Origin: Methyloglobulus morosus KoM1
GTDB taxonomy: Bacteria; Pseudomonadota; Gammaproteobacteria; Methylococcales; Methylomonadaceae
Assembly (NCBI RefSeq): GCF_000496735.2
Contig: NZ_AYLO01000083.1
Span: forward strand, 18-36,228
Length of the DNA: 36,211 nucleotides
Direction of reading: 5' to 3'
Shown: positions 10,805 through 18,501 of the stretch, piece by piece
Layout of the letters: each line of letters starts with the position of its first letter
Position numbering within the stretch: position 1 is the stretch's first letter
Translations under genes and position numbers: made by a program
Notes under the pieces: model-generated
What the model was told of the DNA's origin: nothing
Database searches by the model: none
Seen by the model: only the letters and a program-made list of their open reading frames with translations

Positions 10805-12009
10805 TGCGCTTTATCCTTCCGTTATTCTTGTGCCTGATGCTATCAGGCTGTTCCGCTTTCGATTGGGCCAGCGAATCCATGTCCGGCATTAAGGACTATT
10901 TTACTGGCGGGGCAGATAATGCCGACCCGCCCAGTCCGCTCACCGAATATTCACCGGAAGTTAACGCCGACATACTTTGGAAAGAAAGTGTGGGAATCGG
11001 TACGGACGGACAAACTTTAAAACTGGTTCCGGCCATAGGCAGCGGCAGGATTTTTGCTGCGGACAGGGATGGATTAGTGCAGGCCAGAGATTTGAGCACC
11101 GGAAAATTGGCCTGGGAAGTTGAAATTGAAGACGAAAAAGAGAATGCCGTACATTTTTCAGGAGGCCCGGGTTTAGGGCTTACGTCCGTCATTTTAGGCA
11201 CTAACGATGCCGAAATCATCGCATTAAACATTGAAAACGGAAGCACGCTTTGGAAAACCTCCGTAACCAGCGAGGTACTGTCAGTCCCCGTGGTTGCCGA
11301 CGGCATCGTTATCTTACGCACTACCGATGGCTCAGTAATCGCCTTGAATGAAAAAACGGGACAAAAAATTTGGAGCTACGAACATAACGTCCCCGCACTG
11401 ACAGTCCGCGGCACGGGCGCTCCGCTCATCATCGAAGACACCCTCATTGAAGGCTACGATAACGGCAAGTTAATGGCCTTGCGCTTGGACGACGGCAAAT
11501 ATGTTTGGGAAGCCAGCGTCACCATCCCCAAGGGTCGCTCAGAAGTGGAGCGTCTGGTCGATATAGATGTCGATCCCATTGAATCACGCGGCGTAATCTA
11601 TACGGCGAGTTATAACGGCGGTACTGCCGCTGTTTCAATCCTGGACGGCGATGTGTTGTGGCGCAATGAAGCCGTTTCCTCCCATACCGGCTTAAGCCAG
11701 GATGACCAATATCTTTATATTTCAAATTCTTCTGGTCATGTGCTGCAATTGGATAAGCGCACCGGCTCGTCTTTGTGGGAGCAAAAGGATTTGCATGGCC
11801 GTAAATTAACGTCACCTGCCCATTATCAAGGTTATGTCGTCGTTGGTGATATTGAAGGTTATGTCCATTGGCTGAGCAGTACGGACGGGCGGCTGATGGG
11901 GCGCGTGCAAGTTGCTGGAGATGCCATTGATGCCAAGCCGATTGTAGTCGGCGATACCGTTTATATTTATGCCAAAGACGGTACTTTAGCCGCCTTAAAA
12001 GCCCGATAA
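10804..12009 (+). CDS. bamB: Outer membrane assembly lipoprotein BamB
   Basis: Beta-propeller lipoprotein of the BAM complex that inserts outer-membrane proteins. The signal peptide ends in LSGC with the lipidated cysteine at residue 16. The remaining sequence shows repeated PQQ-like propeller blades, with recurring pieces such as GKLAWEVE, GSTLWKTSV, GQKIWSYE, GKYVWEASV, GDVLWRNEA and GSSLWEQKD. The 401 residues match the family. It starts in the stop codon of yfgM and ends two bases before der. Confidence 0.98.
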   Translation: MRFILPLFLCLMLSGCSAFDWASESMSGIKDYFTGGADNADPPSPLTEYSPEVNADILWKESVGIGTDGQTLKLVPAIGSGRIFAADRDGLVQARDLSTGKLAWEVEIEDEKENAVHFSGGPGLGLTSVILGTNDAEIIALNIENGSTLWKTSVTSEVLSVPVVADGIVILRTTDGSVIALNEKTGQKIWSYEHNVPALTVRGTGAPLIIEDTLIEGYDNGKLMALRLDDGKYVWEASVTIPKGRSEVERLVDIDVDPIESRGVIYTASYNGGTAAVSILDGDVLWRNEAVSSHTGLSQDDQYLYISNSSGHVLQLDKRTGSSLWEQKDLHGRKLTSPAHYQGYVVVGDIEGYVHWLSSTDGRLMGRVQVAGDAIDAKPIVVGDTVYIYAKDGTLAALKAR

Positions 12010-12011
12010 CC

Positions 12012-13403
12012 ATGTTGCCCGTTATTGCCTTAGTAGGCCGCCCCAATGTGGGTAAATCCACCTTATTCAATTATCTTACCCGTAGCCGGGAAGCGTTAGT
12101 TGCCGATTTCCCTGGCCTGACGCGGGATCGTCAATATGGTCGGTTAAAACACGGCGACAGGCCTTGCCTTATCGTCGATACCGGTGGAATAGCGGATGAT
12201 GCCGAAGGCATAGAAAACCTCGCACGTAAACAGGTCCAAATTGCGTTAGAAGAAGCCGACATCGTGTTCTTTATGGTCGATGCGCGCGAAGGGTTGAGCG
12301 CTTCCGATAAGGTCATCGCCGACACTTTGCGCAAACTCGCCAAGCCCGTGGTATTGGTCACCAATAAAGTTGACGGCATTGATGCCGGCACGGCAATGAA
12401 TGACTTTTATTCTTTAGGATTGGGTGAACCTATTGCGTGTTCAGCCAGCCACGGGCGAGGTATCCCCGAATTATTGGAAAGGGCTAACGAACTGTTGCCA
12501 CCCGATAAGGAAGCCGTTGATGACAACCAAGGCGGAATCGGTATTGCCGTGGTCGGCAGGCCGAATGTCGGTAAATCAACCTTGGTCAATCGGTTGTTAG
12601 GCGAAGAACGGGTTATCGTTTTCGATGAGCCCGGCACGACCCGGGACAGCATTTATATTCCTTTTGAACGCAATGGCAAACGGTTTACCTTGGTAGACAC
12701 AGCAGGTATGCGCCGCCGGTCCAAGGTTTCGGAAACCATCGAGAAATTCAGCATTATCAAATCCTTGCAGGCCATTGAAAAATCGCATGTCGTGATCTAC
12801 TTGATTGATGCCAGCGAAGCCATTACCGACCAGGATGCCCATTTGCTGGGCTTGGTGTTAGAAGCGGGTCGCGCCCTCATTATTGGCCTGAACAAATGGG
12901 ACGGATTAAGCGTCGACCAAAAAGCCAATATTCATCGCCAACTCGACATAAAGCTCTCTTTCCTCGAATTTGCCGAAAAACATCCCATTTCAGCCCTCCA
13001 TGGCAGCGGTGTCGGCAAATTGTTCGATGTCGTCCACACCCTGTACGATTCGGCGATGGTCAATATGTCCACGCCGATGTTGACCCGAATCCTCAAGGAA
13101 GCAACCGATGCACACCAACCGCCGTTGGTCGGCAATCGCCGCATTAAGCTGAAGTATGCGCACCAGGGCGGGCGCAATCCACCTGTGGTCATTATCCACG
13201 GCACACAAACCGACGCGCTGCCGATTTCTTACAAACGCTATCTGACCAATTATTTCAGGACTAAATTACACTTGTCCGGGACACCGATACGGTTGGAGTT
13301 TAAATCCCCAACCAATCCCTTCCAGGGACAAAAAAACAAGCTTAGCGATAGGCAAGTAGAAAAACGTAAACGCTTAATCAGGCGAAGAAAGACTAAAGAA
13401 TAA
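12012..13403 (+). CDS. der: Ribosome biogenesis GTPase Der (EngA)
   Basis: Essential GTPase with two G domains in tandem that matures the 50S subunit. The two P-loops are GRPNVGKST at residues 8-16 and about 184-192. The G3 motifs are DTGG and DTAG, and the G4 motifs are TNKVDG and LNKWDG. A C-terminal KH-like domain (about 350-440) precedes a basic tail (KRKRLIRRRKTKE). The length of 463 residues is typical. It follows bamB by two bases, completing the yfgM-bamB-der unit, and tpx follows after 22 bases. Confidence 0.98.
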   Translation: MLPVIALVGRPNVGKSTLFNYLTRSREALVADFPGLTRDRQYGRLKHGDRPCLIVDTGGIADDAEGIENLARKQVQIALEEADIVFFMVDAREGLSASDKVIADTLRKLAKPVVLVTNKVDGIDAGTAMNDFYSLGLGEPIACSASHGRGIPELLERANELLPPDKEAVDDNQGGIGIAVVGRPNVGKSTLVNRLLGEERVIVFDEPGTTRDSIYIPFERNGKRFTLVDTAGMRRRSKVSETIEKFSIIKSLQAIEKSHVVIYLIDASEAITDQDAHLLGLVLEAGRALIIGLNKWDGLSVDQKANIHRQLDIKLSFLEFAEKHPISALHGSGVGKLFDVVHTLYDSAMVNMSTPMLTRILKEATDAHQPPLVGNRRIKLKYAHQGGRNPPVVIIHGTQTDALPISYKRYLTNYFRTKLHLSGTPIRLEFKSPTNPFQGQKNKLSDRQVEKRKRLIRRRKTKE

Positions 13404-13425
13404 TTTAACGTAAAAGGCATTCATC

Positions 13426-13920
13426 ATGGCTACCATCAAATTTCAAGGCAATCCGCTCCATACCTCTGGTGAACTCCCTACCGTTGGCAGCAAAGCCCCT
13501 GATTTCACCTTAGTCAACGGCAAATTGGCGGACGTAACATTGGCGACATACGCCGGAAAAAAGAAAGTCTTGAACATCGTCCCCAGCCTGGACACGCCAA
13601 CCTGTGCGATGTCCACCCGAAAATTCAACGAAAAGGCCAGCAAGCTGGAAAATACCGTTGTATTGGTCATTTCCGCCGACTTACCGTTTGCCCAATGCCG
13701 ATTTTGCGAAACTGAAGGCTTGAAGGATGTCATCCCATTGTCCACTTTCCGTTCCAGCTTTGCCGACGACTACGGGGTCAAGCTGACCGATACCTTTCTT
13801 GCTGGCTTGACTGCCCGCGCAATTGTCATCATAGGCACAGACGATAAAGTAATGTATACCCAGTTGGTCGATGAACTTGCCCACGAGCCGGATTACGAAA
13901 CTGCTTTAGCGGCGTTATAG
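13426..13920 (+). CDS. tpx: Thiol peroxidase (atypical 2-Cys peroxiredoxin)
   Basis: Reduces hydroperoxides using thioredoxin. The 164 residues carry the Tpx peroxidatic cysteine C60 in [16 protein letters not shown]. The resolving cysteine is C94 in [13 protein letters not shown]91 is an extra cysteine where E. coli Tpx has serine. AGGC precedes the ATG. Tpx is not part of the der pathway; the close spacing may only reflect read-through. Downstream is a 273-base gap containing a candidate small RNA and an intrinsic terminator. Confidence 0.97.
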   Translation: MATIKFQGNPLHTSGELPTVGSKAPDFTLVNGKLADVTLATYAGKKKVLNIVPSLDTPTCAMSTRKFNEKASKLENTVVLVISADLPFAQCRFCETEGLKDVIPLSTFRSSFADDYGVKLTDTFLAGLTARAIVIIGTDDKVMYTQLVDELAHEPDYETALAAL

Positions 13921-14003
13921 CCATTTTAATCAAAGCCAAAAAGCGTGAACGGCTTCTCAGAAATAGCACAGAGCCCTCATTCAGAATGTGCCAAAAGACC
14001 CAA

Positions 14004-14023
14004 TTTGTGACCCAGTTCACAAA
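14004..14023. promoter_or_regulatory. Perfect CRP-type site TGTGA-N6-TCACA
   Basis: TTTGTGA and TCACAAA form perfect 7 bp arms around a 6-base centre. The core TGTGA-N6-TCACA equals the consensus half-sites recognised by CRP/Vfr-type regulators. Its centre (14013.5) lies 41.5 bases upstream of the G at 14055, the distance of a class II activator site if transcription starts there. CACAAT (14043-14048) could be the matching -10. Confidence 0.55.
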
Positions 14024-14054
14024 AACATCGCCCAAACCGTACCACAATTCATTC

Positions 14055-14127
14055 GGGAATTTAGATTCCCTCTTTGTTAGTAAGCTACATTTAAAGGCCG
14101 ACCCAACGGATGGATCGGCCCTTTTTT
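14055..14127 (+). ncRNA. Candidate small RNA (about 73 nt) with intrinsic terminator
   Basis: Three parts typical of a small regulatory RNA lie in a row. A perfect 5' hairpin GGGAAT-TTAG-ATTCCC (14055-14070) comes first. A 25-base unpaired AU-rich segment (14071-14095) follows. A strong terminator hairpin with a U tail ends the unit (14096-14127). Upstream are a -10-like CACAAT and a perfect CRP-type site. There is no ORF in it. The alternatives are that it is only the tpx terminator, or an attenuator leader for the following gene, whose GTG start lies 67 bases downstream. The transcription start is inferred. Confidence 0.45.
14096..14127 (+). terminator. Rho-independent terminator
   Basis: GGCCGACCCA pairs with TGGATCGGCC (nine of ten pairs plus one G-U/A-C mismatch position) around a 5-base loop and is followed by CTTTTTTG. 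It would end transcripts from tpx or from the candidate small RNA. Confidence 0.85.
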
Positions 14128-14193
14128 GTTTAGGCCAGACGGTTTTGGGCGATAGGGCCTAAAATAGGCAGAAATTTCCTACCCACTCCTATC

Positions 14194-15423
14194 GTGCTTA
14201 ACATCATCTGGATTTGTTTTTTCCTCGCCGCTTTTTGCACCGCATTAGTCAAGCTAATTGTGTTTGGCGACCAGCAGGTTTTCGCCCTGCTCATGGAAGC
14301 GCTTTTCAGCCAATCCAAATCCGCATTTGAGATTTCCTTGGGTTTAACGGGAGTGTTAGCGTTGTGGTTAGGTATCATGCGGATTGGTGAACGCAGCGGC
14401 TTCATCCAACTTTTGACGCAATGCCTCACACCTTTATTTAGTCGCCTGATGCCCGATGTCCCTAAAGACCATCCCGCCTTGGGGGCAATCGTCATGAATA
14501 TCTCCGCCAATGCATTGGGCTTGGACAATGCCGCCACGCCATTGGGCATTAAGGCGATGAAGGAGTTGCAGACCTTAAATCCAAGCCCGGATACCGCCAG
14601 CAACGCGCAAATCCTGTTCCTGGTGATAAATACGTCTGGCGTTACTTTATTTCCAGTGACGATATTGACCTACCGTGCCCAATTGGGCGCTATTAACCCT
14701 TCCGATGTATTCATCCCGATCTTGATTGCCACTTACATGTCCACCTTGTCTGGCTTATTGGCTGTTGCGGCGGTGCAAAAGATTAATCTGTTGGACAAGG
14801 TTATCTTGGCCTATCTGGCGGGATTTACCTTGGCAGTAGGTGGCTTACTCAGTTATTTTGCCCACTTGCCGCAGCAGGAAATGCTGGCGCAATCCGCCTT
14901 GATGAGTAATGTCATCCTGTTCTCGCTGGTCATCACCTTTATTTGCGGTGCCATTTACAAAAAAGTGAATGCCTACGATGCCTTTATTGAAGGTGCAAGA
15001 GAAGGCTTCCAGACCGCCATTACGATTATTCCTTATTTGGTTGCCATGTTGGTGGCTATTGGCGCGTTTCGGGCGAGTGGCGCGTTGGATTTGTTGGCGG
15101 ACGGTGCGCGTAGTATCGTGCATTTATTCCGTATGGACGACCGCTTTGTGGATGCCTTGCCGACGGCGCTCATGAAACCCTTTAGTGGCAGCGGAGCCCG
15201 GGCGATGATGATCGACACGATGAAAACCCACGGTGCGGATTCGTTTGCCGGAAGACTGTCGTCCATAGTGCAAGGCAGCACGGAAACAACTTTTTACGTA
15301 TTGGCGATCTACTTTGGTTCGGTCGGCATCAAGCATATTCGCCATGCCGCCACCTGTGGGATAATAGCCGATTTTGGCGGCATAATTGCCGCTATTTTTG
15401 TCGCTTATTGGTTTTTTGGTTAA
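14194..15423 (+). CDS. Fused SpmA-SpmB nucleoside-recognition (Gate) domain membrane protein
   Basis: The 409 residues are a head-to-tail fusion of the two proteins called spore maturation proteins A and B in Bacillus. The N-terminal half (1-200) has the SpmA signature ALGAIVMNISANALGLDNAATPLGIKAM. The C-terminal half (about 235-409) has SpmB features such as EGAREGFQTAITIIPYLVAMLVAIG and the STETTFYVLAIYFGSVG block. About ten membrane spans are visible. The family is also found in many non-sporulating Gram-negatives, where its substrate is unknown. The start is GTG 14194: an in-frame TAG at 14131 blocks longer versions, and no ribosome-binding site is visible. It follows the terminator and candidate sRNA. 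Confidence 0.93.
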   Translation: MLNIIWICFFLAAFCTALVKLIVFGDQQVFALLMEALFSQSKSAFEISLGLTGVLALWLGIMRIGERSGFIQLLTQCLTPLFSRLMPDVPKDHPALGAIVMNISANALGLDNAATPLGIKAMKELQTLNPSPDTASNAQILFLVINTSGVTLFPVTILTYRAQLGAINPSDVFIPILIATYMSTLSGLLAVAAVQKINLLDKVILAYLAGFTLAVGGLLSYFAHLPQQEMLAQSALMSNVILFSLVITFICGAIYKKVNAYDAFIEGAREGFQTAITIIPYLVAMLVAIGAFRASGALDLLADGARSIVHLFRMDDRFVDALPTALMKPFSGSGARAMMIDTMKTHGADSFAGRLSSIVQGSTETTFYVLAIYFGSVGIKHIRHAATCGIIADFGGIIAAIFVAYWFFG

Positions 15424-15452
15424 GCAAATGATCGTTCATCCTTCGACAATAC

Positions 15453-15532
15453 GTAGGTTGGTGGTGAGCTTGCGAACCCCAACAAATAAATTGCCCATGT
15501 TTCGTTGGGGTTCGTTCTTCACCCCAACCTAC
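15453..15532. repeat. Palindromic dispersed element, copy B
   Basis: Same family as the element at 92-170, with the same outer arms (GTAGGTTGG... and ...CACCCCAACCTAC), inner GAACCCCAAC/GTTGGGGTTC arms and even a similar flank (CGCGCTTT against CGTGCTTA). It ends 8 bases before the AAGG that serves as ribosome-binding site of the next gene. Confidence 0.85.
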
Positions 15533-15552
15533 CGCGCTTTAAGGTATTCGTG

Positions 15553-16122
15553 ATGCGAGTTCCGAGACAGTGGACAAAGTACGAGTACCATGATCCAAAT
15601 GTGGTAATACCTAAACTGCATGAATTGAGGAAGCTGGTTTCTGAGTCTAGCTTGCCAGACAATGTTAAGAACTTACGCACACATTCATTGCAACCAGAGC
15701 GAGAGACATGGGATACGGCCATTTTCTGTTACCTTTTGTCATGTGCTCTAAATCTTGATATTCGGTTTAGCCGTGTGGAAGAATCTGATTTCGATTCGGT
15801 GTTCACATGGTTAGATAATGGAATCCAAAATTTTGCGCCTGTGCAAATGAAGGAATTGGTGCCCGAATACACAAACGCTAATACAACGCTAGAACAGATT
15901 ATTGATAAACTAAGGAAGTATGTGGATTCATCAGAATTGGTGGTTGGAATAAAACTCAACAGGCAGACCAGTATAGATTTTAGTACCGTAGATGTTTCCA
16001 GACTCCCAGTCGCGGAGGTGTGGATGTTTGGGGCCACTGCAGAAGACCAAAGTAAATGGAGTTTGTTTGGACGGAAGGGTGAACAATGGGTCCAATATGA
16101 ATACGAGCTACCTAATGCCTAA
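15553..16122 (+). CDS. Hypothetical protein
   Basis: I do not recognise this 189-residue soluble protein. The ATG at 15553 is chosen because AAGG lies 8 bases upstream. The frame is open further up to 15505, but that part lies inside a palindromic repeat. It is rich in Trp, Glu and Asp and has no signal peptide or membrane span. A central segment (about 50-85: ETWDTAIFCYLLSCALNLDIRF) looks helical and the C-terminus looks beta-rich. Its stop codon lies inside GCCTAAC, which fits the R'' core consensus of integron attC sites, but no matching second half is found. It lies alone between spmAB and another orphan, with different codon use from its neighbours. Confidence 0.7.
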   Translation: MRVPRQWTKYEYHDPNVVIPKLHELRKLVSESSLPDNVKNLRTHSLQPERETWDTAIFCYLLSCALNLDIRFSRVEESDFDSVFTWLDNGIQNFAPVQMKELVPEYTNANTTLEQIIDKLRKYVDSSELVVGIKLNRQTSIDFSTVDVSRLPVAEVWMFGATAEDQSKWSLFGRKGEQWVQYEYELPNA

Positions 16123-16149
16123 CACGTAATAAACGGAGCGGACGGAGTT

Positions 16150-16247
16150 GATAATTAATCGGATTTTACCTACGGCGACTTGGTGTTTGACGGTTTGCCG
16201 CTTCGCGTCGAAACCGGCCTATGGATTAATTAATTGTTTTAATTATC
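16150..16247. repeat. Palindromic remnant between two orphan genes
   Basis: GATAATTAA (16150-16158) and TTAATTATC (16239-16247) form the outer arms. Between them GGTTT..CGC-TTC-GCG..AAACC (about 16191-16215) forms a hairpin. It could be a decayed mobile repeat. The rest of the 214-base gap (16248-16336) is AT-rich and probably carries the promoter of the next gene. Confidence 0.4.
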
Positions 16248-16336
16248 ATTTAGTTTATATTTATAAAATTAGTAAACTGTCCAGATAACAAAGATAAGTT
16301 TTTATTTGGGATCTACATAGAGCGAGGATATTCATC

Positions 16337-16957
16337 ATGAAATGGATTCGCAATCTTTTTCCTACTGCGGATCAGCGCATATTCTTGGCAGTCGCAGAGC
16401 AGGAATTCAGCGAGGTCTGTTGCAGTACCGCTTCAGCAGCCGATATCTATCGTGATCATCCGAATGCAAAGAAGCAAGACTGGAAGGCTATCCGTAGCGA
16501 GCTTATGCAACTCACCTCCAGTTCGAATTCGTCGATATTGACTCGTCTGCTGAGAAGCAAATTTGCGCATGTTGTGGAGTTGCTGGTTACCGACCACTTC
16601 TATACAAATCTCGATGTTGAGGATCGTGAGTACTTTGCTAAGCTCATAGGTAGCACTAGAGAGATCGAAGACAAAAACTATTATTTTAGCATGGCTCGCG
16701 ACTACTGGTTTGCCACGATATTGGAAACCATTATTTTTGGTGGCTGGACCGGAAGCGACGATTCAAGGGAAAATCTAAAGAAACTACAGCGAGCTTTTGT
16801 CGATTCATGCAAATTACATTGTGAGTTTAAACTCAAGACCGCCCGCGCCAACGGAACTAACACCGAGCTCACACACGATGAAAAGGAAATTGGCAAGACT
16901 ATGATTATGCTAAAGGAAGTTGCTCGCCTAGCCTTGGCGGGAGAAAAAGAGCCATAG
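16337..16957 (+). CDS. Hypothetical helical protein
   Basis: Unrecognised. It has 206 residues and a good ribosome-binding region (GCGAGGA about 9 bases upstream of ATG 16337). It is predicted largely alpha-helical and soluble, with several Trp/Tyr/Phe clusters (DYWFATILETIIFGGWTG, about 119-140) and charged C-terminal helices. There is no signal peptide, membrane span or known catalytic motif. Its TAG stop is the first triplet of a dispersed TAGGATG repeat, so the repeat may have set the end of this protein. It sits alone between an orphan gene and mtaB, flanked by repeats on both sides, suggesting an accessory origin. Confidence 0.7.
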   Translation: MKWIRNLFPTADQRIFLAVAEQEFSEVCCSTASAADIYRDHPNAKKQDWKAIRSELMQLTSSSNSSILTRLLRSKFAHVVELLVTDHFYTNLDVEDREYFAKLIGSTREIEDKNYYFSMARDYWFATILETIIFGGWTGSDDSRENLKKLQRAFVDSCKLHCEFKLKTARANGTNTELTHDEKEIGKTMIMLKEVARLALAGEKEP

Positions 16958-16973
16958 GATGTGCTGAACGAAG
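16955..16973. repeat. Half copy of the TAGGATG repeat
   Basis: TAGGATGTGCTGAACGAAG equals the first 19 bases of the reverse complement of 1506-1548. The preceding bases GCCA are also shared with the direct strand at 1502-1505. The stop codon of the upstream gene lies in its first three bases. Confidence 0.7.
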
Positions 16974-16976
16974 CAC

Positions 16977-17146
16977 GTAGGGCGGGTTAGGCGCACATTG
17001 CCGCCATGCTTAAGCTGTCAATTGCGGTTAGGTGCGCCGTAACCAGCCGCTTTTGGTTTCTGAAACGCAAAATGGCGGATTACGCCACGCCCAAAGAACA
17101 GCAGTCTATTAAAGTCTGGTGGTATTGCGTGGCTAATCCGCCCTAC
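16977..17146. repeat. 170 bp two-hairpin repeat element with terminal inverted repeats
   Basis: The ends are GTAGGGCGGGTTAG and CTAATCCGCCCTAC, inverted with one mismatch. Inside are two hairpins. One pairs GGTTAGGCGCAC (about 16985) with GTGCGCCGTAACC (about 17032). The other pairs GGCGGATTACGCCACGC (17074-17090) with GCGTGGCTAATCCGCC (17126-17141). It resembles the REP/BIME or MITE repeats of many Proteobacteria. Confidence 0.75.
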
Positions 17147-17163
17147 AACACAAAAGAATTTTG

Positions 17164-18501
17164 ATGAAAGTCCATTTAAAAACATTAGGCTGCCGCCTTA
17201 ACGAAGCCGAACTGGAAACCTGGGCGCAGGCTTTCCAAAAATCCGGTCACGAAGTGACAAGAGAAGCGGAAACAGCGAACCTTATCGTCATCAATTCTTG
17301 CGCCGTTACCCAGGATGCCGCCAGGAAGTCCCGGCATTTGATCCGTAAAGTCCACCGCGAAAATCCATCGGCAAAATTAGTTGTCAGCGGTTGCTACGCC
17401 ACGTTAAACCAGCAGGAAGCGGAAGCTTTGCTCGGCGTAGATATGGTCGTCAGCAATAAGGACAAAGACCGGTTAGTTGATAAAGCCTTGTCTGAACTTA
17501 ACCTGGACACCATGCCCACCATGTCTACAGAACCCGGGGCAATCTCCCTGTTTACCCGTGGACGGCAACGCGCCTTCGTCAAAGTTCAGGACGGTTGCCG
17601 GTATCGCTGCACGTTTTGCATTGTCACCGTGGCGCGAGGCGAGGAAAAGAGCCGATCTGTGCAGGAAGTAATAGCCGAAATCAATGCCTTGCACCAGCAA
17701 AACATCAACGAGATCATTTTAACAGGTGTGCATCTGGGTGGTTATGGCAGCGATTTAGGCAATAATCTCGTCGATTTAATCAAGGCAATTCTTGCTGAAA
17801 CTTCTGTTCCGCGTATCAGGTTAGGTTCACTCGAACCTTGGGAATTGACCGACGATTTCTACCAACTGTTCGCTTACCCAAGGTTAATGCCACATTTGCA
17901 TTTGCCCTTGCAAAGCGGCTCGGATTCTGTGCTGCGGCGGATGGCACGGCGTTGTAAGACCGAGGAGTTCACCACTATTATTGCCCGGCTACGGCAGGTC
18001 AATCCGCTGTTCAATATCACCACCGACATTATCGTCGGCTTTCCGGGCGAGACCGAACAGGAATGGCAGGAAAGTCTGCAGTTTATCCAACAAGTCAGCT
18101 TTGGTCATCTCCATATATTCACGTACTCGCCCCGTGAAGGGACAAAAGCCGCCACCTTGCCCAATCCAGTGCCAGAACCGATAAAAAAACACCGTAGCCA
18201 GCAATTGCACCAGCTTGGCGATGACATGCGATTGAAGTTCTATCGAGCCAATCTTGACCAGCAGTTCCCGGTCTTGTGGGAAGGCTATTCCGAACCCGTA
18301 GGGGCAAACAAACAACGGATATTTGGCTATACGCCCAATTACCTTAAGGTTGCTTGTGTAATCAGCAAAGATAAGTCACTGGAAAACAATACCACGCTGG
18401 CAACATTAAAAACAGTTAGTGATACCTATATTTTTGCAGAGCAAGATGAAAAAAACCTTACCCATCCTCTACAGCTTCCGCCGCTGCCCCTATGCGATTA
18501 G
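17164..18501 (+). CDS. mtaB: tRNA t6A37 methylthiotransferase MtaB
   Basis: Radical SAM methylthiotransferase predicted to convert t6A to ms2t6A at position 37 of ANN-decoding tRNAs. From ATG 17164 it has 445 residues; a TTG lies directly upstream. The N-terminal UPF0004 domain has cluster cysteines C10, C46 and C77. The radical SAM motif CRYRCTFC supplies C145, C149 and C152. The typical block follows (DIIVGFPGE), and a C-terminal TRAM-like region ends the protein. LKTLGCRLNEAE at the N-terminus marks the MtaB rather than the MiaB or RimO branch. Its last 56 bases overlap the GST gene. Confidence 0.93.
   Translation: MKVHLKTLGCRLNEAELETWAQAFQKSGHEVTREAETANLIVINSCAVTQDAARKSRHLIRKVHRENPSAKLVVSGCYATLNQQEAEALLGVDMVVSNKDKDRLVDKALSELNLDTMPTMSTEPGAISLFTRGRQRAFVKVQDGCRYRCTFCIVTVARGEEKSRSVQEVIAEINALHQQNINEIILTGVHLGGYGSDLGNNLVDLIKAILAETSVPRIRLGSLEPWELTDDFYQLFAYPRLMPHLHLPLQSGSDSVLRRMARRCKTEEFTTIIARLRQVNPLFNITTDIIVGFPGETEQEWQESLQFIQQVSFGHLHIFTYSPREGTKAATLPNPVPEPIKKHRSQQLHQLGDDMRLKFYRANLDQQFPVLWEGYSEPVGANKQRIFGYTPNYLKVACVISKDKSLENNTTLATLKTVSDTYIFAEQDEKNLTHPLQLPPLPLCD

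Noticed and set aside
15505-15552. N-terminal extension of the orphan gene at 15553
   Set aside because: The extension is encoded by the arm of a dispersed palindrome; the ATG at 15553 has the ribosome-binding site.
16117-16992. Complete integron cassette between GCCTAAC (16117) and GTTAGGC (16986)
   Set aside because: The two boxes are about 870 bases apart with a gene between, and the second lies in a hairpin repeat; no integrase is present.
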